Of a DNA stretch of 5,003 nt, positions 1 to 5,003 are shown one piece after another. The stretch comes from Oscillospiraceae bacterium (GTDB taxonomy: Bacteria > Bacillota > Clostridia > Oscillospirales > UBA929), in contig WRCJ01000098.1 of assembly GCA_009784085.1 (NCBI GenBank), forward strand, positions 1-5,003. The letters are read 5' to 3'. The translations under genes and the position numbers were made by a program. Under the pieces are notes generated by a model, which ran no database searches, was not told the DNA's origin, and was given only the letters and a program-made list of their open reading frames with translations. Positions within the stretch are counted from its first letter, which is position 1. Each line of letters opens with the position of its first letter.

Positions 1-518
1 CCCAGGTGTATATGTCGTTTGGCATGTTCGTTCCGGTGCAGGCGATCTTGATACCCGTAGCCCGTATTGTCAACGACATGGGGCTGGGTACCTCGCGGTT
101 CGGCCTGATATCCGGGTATACCGCCATCTATCTGTCCTTTGCGTCGCTCGTGTACTACGGTTTCTTGCGGGGGATACAAAAGGAATTGGAGGAAGCCGCC
201 TGCATTGACGGCGCGAACATCTTCACCTGCTTTACGCATGTCATCACACCGCTTTTGGCGCCCGCCACCGCCACATTGGTCATATATACCTTCCTCAACT
301 CTTGGAACGAGTTCATCCTGGCCAATGTGCTCATTCAACAGGACAGCCTCAGGACCCTTCCGCTGGGCCTGCTGTTCCTGCAAGGCGCGTTCACAACCGA
401 CTGGGGGGCTATGGGCGCCACGATGGTCATAGCCAGCCTGCCCACAATTGTGCTGTACTGCGTTTTTAGCAAGCAGGTGGAGCGCGCGATAACGATTGGC
501 GGCGCGATCAAGGGATAA
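1..518 (+). CDS. Carbohydrate ABC transporter permease (MalG/CUT1-like), 5'-truncated
   Basis: This is the C-terminal part of an inner-membrane permease of a binding-protein-dependent ABC importer. The frame is open to the window edge (first whole codon at base 3), so the true start lies upstream, and about 100 N-terminal residues are probably missing compared with the usual 270-300. Several hydrophobic segments are visible: one at the left end, one around bases 95-165, one around 255-330 and one near 400-465. Between the second and third is the EAA loop (EEAACIDGANIF followed by ITPLL, about bases 190-255), the coupling-helix motif that docks on the ATPase. The protein ends in GGAIKG, resembling the typical GAVKG end of MalG-type permeases. 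The family imports sugars, polyols or glycerol phosphates. The substrate cannot be read from the sequence, but the tight link to G3P-oxidation genes favours glycerol, G3P or a glycerophosphodiester (inference). The stop TAA (516-518) lies 17 bases before the preferred start of the next gene. Confidence 0.9.
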   Translation, partial: QVYMSFGMFVPVQAILIPVARIVNDMGLGTSRFGLISGYTAIYLSFASLVYYGFLRGIQKELEEAACIDGANIFTCFTHVITPLLAPATATLVIYTFLNSWNEFILANVLIQQDSLRTLPLGLLFLQGAFTTDWGAMGATMVIASLPTIVLYCVFSKQVERAITIGGAIKG

Positions 519-519
519 T

Positions 520-526
520 GGGGAGA
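520..526 (+). promoter_or_regulatory. Ribosome binding site deciding the start of the fused oxidoreductase
   Basis: The purine run GGGGAGA at 520-526 ends 9 bases before ATG 536, a normal Shine-Dalgarno distance. The alternative ATG at 518 overlaps the permease stop codon; its best upstream purine run (AAGGGA, 510-515) lies only 2 bases away, which is too close. The protein read from 536 (MYDVAIIGCG) also begins where homologous FAD proteins usually begin. Both points favour 536. Confidence 0.55.
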
Positions 527-535
527 CAGAGGATA

Positions 536-3451
536 ATGTATGACGTGGCAATCATAGGATGCGGCGTTGTGGGCGCCGCTATGGCCATGGAATTATCAAA
601 ATACAAATTGTCTATCGTGATGCTGGAGCGGGAGAACGATGTATCGCTCGGCACGACCAAAGCCAACAGCGCGGTTCTCCACGCCGGATATGATCCGGAA
701 CCCGGGACCTTGATGGCCAAGCTGAACGTGGAAGGGATCCGGCTGGCAAAAGAAATCTGCCGGGAACTTGACGTAGCTTACTGGCAATGCGGCTCTTTGT
801 TGATGGCTTTCGACGCGCGGGATATGGAAACGCTGAAGGGGATCATGCTCCGGGGGCAACGCAACCTGGTGCCAGGGCTCGCGCTACTTGGCCGGGAGGA
901 ACTGCTTCGCGTAGAGCCGGGCATCAATAGCGCGGCGATCGGGGCGTTGCATGCGCCCACCGCGGCGATTACCAATCCCTGGGAACTGACGCTTGCCATG
1001 GCGCAATGCGCTGTCGAAAACGGGGCAACGCTCTTGCTGGAGCATGAGGTGCAAGGGATACGCAGAATTGGCGGCGGAAATGGCGGCCAATATGGGATCG
1101 AAAATGACGGCCAATATGAAATCCTAACCCCAAAAGGGGCTGTGCGAAGCCGGTTTGTACTCAACGCGGCGGGCGTGCAGGCCGAGCAGATTCACTGCAT
1201 GGTGTCCGCGCCATCATTTTCGACCATCCCCGACAGGGGTCAATACTACCTCCTGGATAAATCGGAGGGAAACCGGGTGCGGCATATTGTATTCCAATGC
1301 CCTACCCAAGAAGGCAAAGGCGTGCTCGTCGCCCCGACGGTCCACGGCAACCTGATTGTGGGACCGAACAATGAACGCATAGGCGACGGCGGCGACACGG
1401 CGACCAGCGCGGCGGGGCTCGCGCAGGTGGCGCGCACCGCGTGCAAGTCGGTTCCCACGCTCAACCTTGGGGAGTCCATACGAAATTTCGCGGGCGTGCG
1501 CGCGGCGACCGACACGGATGATTTTATCATTGCCGAGGCCCACGGCGCACCCGGGTTTATCGACATCGCCGGGATCAAATCGCCGGGCTTGTCGGCCGCC
1601 CCGGCTATCGGGAAAATGGTGGCGGAACTCCTGGGGCGGTGCGGGTTGGAGCTAGAAAGGAATCCTTCCTTTGTGGCAAAGAGGAAGCTTGTGCGCTTCA
1701 ACAAGCTTTCCGTGGAGGAAAAAAGGGCGCTGATCGCGAAAAACCCGGCCTATGGCCATGTGATTTGCCGCTGTGAAACCATAACCGAAGGCGAGATCCT
1801 AGACGCGCTACGCAGTCCGATTCCCCCGCGATCGATCGACGGCGTCAAGCGAAGGGTTGGCGCGGGCATGGGGCGGTGCCAGGGCGGGTTTTGCGGCCCG
1901 CAGGTCATGGAGATCTTGGCCCGCGAACATGGGATTGGCATGGACGAGGTGGTGCAGGAACGCCCGGGGTCCTACATCCTGACCGGGGAGACAAAAAACG
2001 GGAGGGAACAGCGTTTTGTGTCCAAGCAGGGCCGACAAAGCGAGGAAACCGGGGCCAGACGCGGCCCGCACGGGCAACCGCATGGATATCCGCATGGATA
2101 TCCGCACGGGCAACCGCATGGGTGCCATCGCGCCAAGGACGGCACGGCCAGCGACGACCCGGCCATGGACGGCACGGCCAAGGACGGCATCCGCGATTTG
2201 GTCATCGTCGGGGGAGGCCCCGCGGGACTGGCGGCCGCCTGCGCCGCATGGCAATCGGGCCTTCGCGACATCTTGATCGTCGAGAGGGGCAGGGAGCTTG
2301 GCGGGATACTCAACCAATGCATTCACAATGGATTTGGCCTTCATTACTTTGGCGAGGAACTGACCGGCCCCGAGTATGCGTCAAGATTTATCCAAATGCT
2401 CGGCGATACGGGGGTCCGGGTATGCCTCGAAACGATGGCGTTGCACATTACGGACAGCCGCGAGATCCACCTGGCCAGCGCACGGGATGGGTACCGGATC
2501 ATCCAAGCAAAGTCGATCGTGCTGGCGATGGGATGCCGCGAACGCCCGCGCGGGGCTGTCGCGATACCGGGGACACGGCCAGCCGGCGTGCTGACGGCGG
2601 GCACAGCCCAGCGGTATGTGAACATGGAGGGGTACATGGTCGGCCGCCGGGTGGTCGTCCTGGGCTCCGGGGACATCGGCCTGATCATGGCCCGGCGGAT
2701 GACGCTGGAAGGGGCAAAGGTGCTGGCTTGCGTTGAGATCATGCCCTATTCCGGGGGGCTCACGCGCAACATCGTCCAATGCCTGCGCGACTACGATATC
2801 CCGCTCTATCTCTCGCATACCATCACGGACATCCGGGGGAAGGATCGCGTGGAACAGGTGGTGGTATCCAAGGTCGATGAGAATCGCGTGCCGATACCTG
2901 GATCGGAAATGAGCTTGGATTGCGATACCGTCCTGCTTTCGGTCGGGCTGATTCCCGAAAACGAACTGACAAAGCAAGCGGGCATTGCCATCGACCCACG
3001 GACAAACGGCGCCGTGGTGTGGGAGGATATGCGGACATCGCTCCCCGGCGTGTTCGCCTGCGGGAACGTCGTGCATGTGCATGACCTGGTCGATTTCGTC
3101 ACGGCGGAGAGCCAACGCGCCGGAGACGCCGCCGCCAGGTTCGTGCTGGAAGGCGGCAGGGCCGTTGCCCATAACACGGTGAAAATCCACGCGGATGGCG
3201 GCGGGATCAGCTATACCGTTCCTCAATATATATGTGTGGACAGGGTGGAGAAGGCGGCGGACATCTTCTTCCGTGTGAGCCGGCTTTTCCGGAAATGCTG
3301 TGTATACGCGGTTTCCGGCGGACAGCGGATTGCCCGGTTTACGCGCGACTTCCTGGTCCCCGGGGAGATGTCGAGAATCCGGCTTCCGCGGAAAACATTG
3401 GAAAGCGTTTCGGGAGGCATCATCGTATTATCGGTGGAGGAGGCTGGCTGA
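536..3451 (+). CDS. Fused GlpA-like FAD/[2Fe-2S] dehydrogenase and NAD/FAD-dependent oxidoreductase
   Basis: One open frame encodes about 971 residues, where related genomes have two neighbouring genes of roughly 480 and 420 residues. Residues about 3-365 form a DAO-fold FAD domain: the dinucleotide motif is G8-C-G10-V-V-G13, acidic E31 ends the second strand, and a TTKANSAVLHAGYDPEPGTL segment is typical of GlpA/LhgO-like enzymes. A BFD-like [2Fe-2S] domain follows, with C411-x-C413 and C448-x4-C453. A low-complexity His-rich linker spans about 485-553. A pyridine-nucleotide oxidoreductase comes next, with FAD motif G559-G-G-P-A-G564, E583, the NQC595 segment and C667. Its NAD(P) motif is G710-S-G-D-I-G715, and E734 at the end of the second strand suggests NAD rather than NADP. 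A small C-terminal domain covers about 885-971. The likely role, from family and the adjacent glpK, is cytosolic oxidation of G3P with electron transfer to NAD or another acceptor. The first half could instead act on a 2-hydroxyacid, as LhgO does. The domain calls are firm; the exact substrate is inferred. The stop overlaps the next start. Confidence 0.9.
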   Translation: MYDVAIIGCGVVGAAMAMELSKYKLSIVMLERENDVSLGTTKANSAVLHAGYDPEPGTLMAKLNVEGIRLAKEICRELDVAYWQCGSLLMAFDARDMETLKGIMLRGQRNLVPGLALLGREELLRVEPGINSAAIGALHAPTAAITNPWELTLAMAQCAVENGATLLLEHEVQGIRRIGGGNGGQYGIENDGQYEILTPKGAVRSRFVLNAAGVQAEQIHCMVSAPSFSTIPDRGQYYLLDKSEGNRVRHIVFQCPTQEGKGVLVAPTVHGNLIVGPNNERIGDGGDTATSAAGLAQVARTACKSVPTLNLGESIRNFAGVRAATDTDDFIIAEAHGAPGFIDIAGIKSPGLSAAPAIGKMVAELLGRCGLELERNPSFVAKRKLVRFNKLSVEEKRALIAKNPAYGHVICRCETITEGEILDALRSPIPPRSIDGVKRRVGAGMGRCQGGFCGPQVMEILAREHGIGMDEVVQERPGSYILTGETKNGREQRFVSKQGRQSEETGARRGPHGQPHGYPHGYPHGQPHGCHRAKDGTASDDPAMDGTAKDGIRDLVIVGGGPAGLAAACAAWQSGLRDILIVERGRELGGILNQCIHNGFGLHYFGEELTGPEYASRFIQMLGDTGVRVCLETMALHITDSREIHLASARDGYRIIQAKSIVLAMGCRERPRGAVAIPGTRPAGVLTAGTAQRYVNMEGYMVGRRVVVLGSGDIGLIMARRMTLEGAKVLACVEIMPYSGGLTRNIVQCLRDYDIPLYLSHTITDIRGKDRVEQVVVSKVDENRVPIPGSEMSLDCDTVLLSVGLIPENELTKQAGIAIDPRTNGAVVWEDMRTSLPGVFACGNVVHVHDLVDFVTAESQRAGDAAARFVLEGGRAVAHNTVKIHADGGGISYTVPQYICVDRVEKAADIFFRVSRLFRKCCVYAVSGGQRIARFTRDFLVPGEMSRIRLPRKTLESVSGGIIVLSVEEAG
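1081..1123 (+). repeat. Imperfect 24-bp tandem duplication inside the first FAD domain
   Basis: A 19-base stretch at 1081-1099 recurs at 1105-1123 with three mismatches, giving a period of 24 bp (8 codons). It encodes GGQYGIEN followed by DGQYEI, at about residues 182-196 of the flavoprotein, and so keeps the frame. The place is a strand-turn region of the substrate domain, where an added hairpin would be tolerated. A Gly-rich run (RIGGGNGG) lies directly before it. Confidence 0.6.
2066..2125 (+). repeat. Five tandem 12-bp units encoding Pro-His-Gly-X in the inter-domain linker
   Basis: Five consecutive in-frame 12-bp units encode PHGQ, PHGY, PHGY, PHGQ and PHGC (residues 511-530), followed directly by another His. 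Units 2 and 3 are identical at the DNA level, as are units 1 and 4, so the array is partly palindromic in unit order (Q-Y-Y-Q). The array sits exactly between the [2Fe-2S] domain and the second flavin domain. Evenly spaced histidines suggest possible divalent-metal binding, but this is inference; the array may simply be a flexible spacer. Confidence 0.85.
2132..2180 (+). repeat. Imperfect direct repeat (19-bp arms, 30-bp period) in the linker
   Basis: Two 19-base copies at 2132-2150 and 2162-2180 differ at one base and encode AKDGTA and AMDGTA; a further partial copy (AAGGACGGC, 2180-2188) encodes KDG. They directly follow the Pro-His-Gly array and finish the linker just before the second flavin domain. 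The one mismatch creates an in-frame ATG at 2165, the only linker methionine that could serve as an internal start. Confidence 0.7.
3436..3443 (+). promoter_or_regulatory. Strong ribosome binding site of the DUF1667 gene
   Basis: GGAGGAGG at 3436-3443 lies 7 bases before ATG 3451, inside the end of the oxidoreductase gene. It is the best Shine-Dalgarno match in the window. It decides the start in favour of 3451, so that the Thr-Glu-Leu repeat is translated, over the in-frame ATG at 3541, which has only repeat sequence in front of it. Confidence 0.8.
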
Positions 3452-3906
3452 TGACAGAGACGACAGAGACGACAGAGTTGACCAAGTTGACCGAGTTAAC
3501 AAAGATAACCGAGTTGACCGAGTTGACCGAGTTGACAAAGATGACCGAGTTGATTTGCGTCGTCTGCCCAAAGGGATGCCGCCTCCGCTACGACGAGGCC
3601 AACGGCTTCGCGGTAAGCGGGAACCTGTGCCAGCGCGGCGAGGAGTACGGGCGCGCGGAACTGCAAAACCCCACCCGTGTCATCACGTCGACGGTGCGGG
3701 TGGCCGGGGGGACGCATAGCCGCTGCCCCGTGAAAACGGAGCGTCCGATCCCCAAAGACAAGATTATGGACGCGATGCGCTTGCTGGGCGGCTTATGGCT
3801 GACAGCCCCGGTTCCGGAAGGGCATACTGTCGTGGAAGACATTTGCGGGACAGGGATATGCTTTATCACCACACGCGGTATCGCGCCCGCAGAAGAGGGG
3901 GGCTAG
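3451..3906 (+). CDS. DUF1667 four-cysteine protein with repetitive N-terminal extension
   Basis: This 151-residue protein belongs to the DUF1667 family, whose members are usually near 120 residues and sit beside GlpA-like and FAD/NAD oxidoreductases in glycerol clusters. The core begins at about residue 31 (MTELICVVCPKGC) and shows C36-x2-C39-x3-C43-x16-C60. That spacing recalls the [4Fe-4S] motif at the N-terminus of molybdopterin oxidoreductases, so a bound cluster is plausible but unproven. Other family marks are GEEYGRAELQNPTRVITSTV (about 63-82), PVKTERPIPKDK and the C-terminal GTGICFITTR. It is probably a small soluble partner of the fused flavoprotein. The start overlaps the upstream stop by one base (TGATG), giving translational coupling, and the stop is two bases before glpK. 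The first 30 residues are an unusual Thr-Glu/Lys-hydrophobic triplet repeat absent from ordinary members as I recall them. The true biochemical function of this family is not known to me. Confidence 0.88.
   Translation: MTETTETTELTKLTELTKITELTELTELTKMTELICVVCPKGCRLRYDEANGFAVSGNLCQRGEEYGRAELQNPTRVITSTVRVAGGTHSRCPVKTERPIPKDKIMDAMRLLGGLWLTAPVPEGHTVVEDICGTGICFITTRGIAPAEEGG
3454..3552 (+). repeat. Eleven tandem 9-bp units at the start of the DUF1667 gene
   Basis: Directly after the ATG come eleven in-frame 9-bp units of the form ACN-RAG-NTG and variants. They encode TET, TET, TEL, TKL, TEL, TKI, TEL, TEL, TEL, TKM and TEL. Three consecutive units (3508-3534) are identical. A longer 27-base segment at 3490-3516 recurs at 3526-3552 with two mismatches, so at least two rounds of duplication are visible. 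The last unit coincides with the normal family N-terminus (M-TEL-I-C), which suggests that the array grew by expansion of the original first codons. It is more AT-rich than its surroundings. Confidence 0.9.
3895..3900 (+). promoter_or_regulatory. Ribosome binding site of glpK
   Basis: GAGGGG (3895-3900, in a longer purine run from 3891 to 3902) lies 8 bases before ATG 3909, within the last codons of the DUF1667 gene. It supports 3909 as the kinase start and translation of glpK from the same transcript. Confidence 0.65.
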
Positions 3907-3908
3907 GC

Positions 3909-5003
3909 ATGGGGAAATACATCCTTTCCCTGGATCAAGGGACCACCAGCTCCCGGGCGATCCTATTTGACATCTCCCGGCGGAATATCGTGCAGGCGGC
4001 GCAAAAGGAGTTGCCCCCCCTCTACCCCAAGAAGGGCTGGGTCGAGCATGATCCCATGGAGATCTATGCCTCCCAGTGCGCCGTGATGATCGAAGCAATC
4101 GCGAAAAGTGGGATCGACATCGGCGATATCGTGGGTATCGGCATTGCCAACCAACGGGAAACCGCCATCATGTGGGATAAGGACACAGGGCTTCCGATAC
4201 ACAACGCCATCGTATGGCAATGCCGCCGAACCGCCGGCCTTGTCGACGATTTGGTGCGGCGCGGGCTGGACGGGCATATTCGCGAAACAACGGGCCTGGT
4301 GCCGGACGCCTATTTTTCGGCCACCAAAATCAAATGGATCCTCGACCATGTGGAAGGCGCGCGGGCGCGGGCGAAGCAAGGCAAAATCCTCTTTGGCACG
4401 GTGGACAGCTGGCTCGTCTGGAAGCTGACCGAAGGCAGGGCGCATGTCACCGACTACACCAATGCGTCGCGGACGATGCTCTACGACATCAAAAACCTGC
4501 GTTGGGACAAGACCCTGCTGGACGCGCTGGATATCCCCGAAGGGATGCTCCCCCGGGTTTGCGACAGTAGCATGGTTTACGGGCACACGCAACTCATGGG
4601 GGCGGAGATCCCCATTGCCGGCATCGCCGGCGACCAGCAGGCGGCCCTGTTCGGCCAGTGCTGTTTTTCGGCGGGCGAAGTGAAGAACACCTATGGAACG
4701 GGCTGTTTTTTGCTGATGAACACCGGGAGCAAAGTATGCGCCAGCGCGCATGGGTTGCTCGCCACGATCGCTAGCGGTATCGGCGGCAAAGTGGAGTATG
4801 CCTTGGAGGGCAGCGTGTTCGTGGGCGGCGCGGTCATCCAGTGGCTCCGCGACGAGATGCGCTTCATCTCGGAGAGCCGGGATGTCGAATACTATGCCCA
4901 ACGGGTGGAAGATACCGGCGGCGTCTACCTTGTCCCGGCGTTCACCGGTTTGGGCGCGCCGCATTGGGACATGTACGCGCGCGGATGCATCGTCGGCCTC
5001 ACC
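3909..5003 (+). CDS. glpK: Glycerol kinase, 3'-truncated by the window
   Basis: GlpK phosphorylates glycerol with ATP to sn-glycerol-3-phosphate in the cytosol and supplies the substrate for the upstream oxidoreductase. The frame is open for 365 codons to the window edge; the E. coli enzyme has 502, so roughly 130 residues are missing. The N-terminal phosphate-binding segment D9-QGTTSSR is present. The glycerol-binding residues known from E. coli are all visible: R83-E84 in NQRE, W103 in IVWQC, Y135 in the first FGGY signature (YFSATKIKWILDH), and D242 in AGDQQ (E. coli D245). NTYGTGCF and PAFTGLGAPHWD are also typical. The loop before GDQQ is three residues shorter than in E. coli or Gram-positive GlpK. 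It lacks both the GGKGGTR fructose-bisphosphate site and the HPr-phosphorylated histidine, so regulation probably differs (inference). The second FGGY signature and C-terminus lie outside the window. The gene follows the DUF1667 stop by two bases. Confidence 0.97.
   Translation, partial: MGKYILSLDQGTTSSRAILFDISRRNIVQAAQKELPPLYPKKGWVEHDPMEIYASQCAVMIEAIAKSGIDIGDIVGIGIANQRETAIMWDKDTGLPIHNAIVWQCRRTAGLVDDLVRRGLDGHIRETTGLVPDAYFSATKIKWILDHVEGARARAKQGKILFGTVDSWLVWKLTEGRAHVTDYTNASRTMLYDIKNLRWDKTLLDALDIPEGMLPRVCDSSMVYGHTQLMGAEIPIAGIAGDQQAALFGQCCFSAGEVKNTYGTGCFLLMNTGSKVCASAHGLLATIASGIGGKVEYALEGSVFVGGAVIQWLRDEMRFISESRDVEYYAQRVEDTGGVYLVPAFTGLGAPHWDMYARGCIVGLT

Noticed and set aside
2165..2167. In-frame ATG in the linker as a separate start for the second oxidoreductase
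   Set aside because: No purine-rich ribosome binding site lies at a suitable distance, and the frame is continuous from the first module. It was kept only as a minor alternative to a single fused product.
1876..2736. A 286-codon plus-strand frame overlapping the fused gene
   Set aside because: Its translation is Gly/Arg/Pro-rich and lacks motifs. The main frame across the same bases carries the [2Fe-2S] and FAD/NAD motifs.
2381..3226. A 281-codon minus-strand frame opposite the second flavin domain
   Set aside because: It is a shadow of the conserved oxidoreductase: His- and Arg-rich low-complexity translation with no domain.
3478..3540. Repeated TTGACC/TTGACA elements resembling -35 boxes or operator repeats
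   Set aside because: They arise from the 9-bp codon repeat (Leu-Thr junctions). I saw no properly spaced -10 element that makes biological sense inside a coupled operon.
3541..3543. ATG 3541 as the true start of the DUF1667 gene, excluding the repeat
   Set aside because: It matches the family start in protein sequence but has no Shine-Dalgarno. ATG 3451 has the best one in the window and overlaps the upstream stop.
3454..3552. CRISPR or direct-repeat array
   Set aside because: The units are 9 bp with no spacers and are translated in frame.
3900..3912. Terminator or promoter between the DUF1667 gene and glpK
   Set aside because: The gap is only two bases, and no hairpin with a T-run is visible.
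3963..4964. A 333-codon open frame on the minus strand
   Set aside because: It lies wholly antisense to glpK, whose motifs are unmistakable. Long antisense frames are expected from the codon bias of a GC-rich gene, and its translation shows no recognisable domain.

Overview
The window is a densely packed, one-direction (+ strand) piece of an operon from a GC-rich (by eye near 60%) bacterium. No gap between genes exceeds about 20 bases, so there is no non-coding stretch of any length to describe. Four protein genes are present, two of them cut by the window edges. In order they are: the 3' part of a sugar-type (CUT1/MalG-like) ABC transporter permease; a very large flavoprotein joining a GlpA-like FAD/[2Fe-2S] dehydrogenase to an NAD/FAD-dependent oxidoreductase in one open frame; a small four-cysteine DUF1667 protein; and the first 365 codons of glycerol kinase (glpK).

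The set GlpA-like dehydrogenase, FAD/NAD oxidoreductase, DUF1667 protein and GlpK is a known glycerol/glycerol-3-phosphate (G3P) cluster of anaerobic bacteria, especially Bacillota, Thermotogota and Spirochaetota. It is used there in place of the classical respiratory GlpD or GlpABC. The likely route is that GlpK phosphorylates glycerol to G3P. The GlpA-like half would then oxidise G3P, probably to dihydroxyacetone phosphate. Electrons would pass by FAD and a BFD-like [2Fe-2S] centre to the second flavin/NAD half, with the DUF1667 protein as a probable iron-sulfur or structural partner. The ABC permease immediately upstream suggests that import of glycerol, G3P or a related compound belongs to the same unit. 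The organism cannot be fixed from this window. An anaerobic fermentative spirochaete or clostridial relative is my low-confidence guess, based on gene content only.

The most unusual part is the architecture. The two oxidoreductases, normally separate neighbouring genes, are one polypeptide of about 971 residues. They are joined by a roughly 70-residue low-complexity linker holding five tandem Pro-His-Gly-X units and a second imperfect repeat. The next gene begins with eleven tandem 9-bp units (Thr-Glu/Lys-hydrophobic) that extend the protein in front of the normal family start. A third in-frame tandem duplication lies inside the first flavin domain. Codon-phased microrepeat expansion therefore appears repeatedly in adjacent genes, always keeping the frame open.

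GlpK keeps its catalytic residues. It has a shortened surface loop that lacks both the fructose-1,6-bisphosphate site of the enterobacterial enzyme and the HPr-phosphorylated histidine of the Gram-positive enzyme. I saw no RNA genes, mobile elements, CRISPR array, terminator or convincing promoter.
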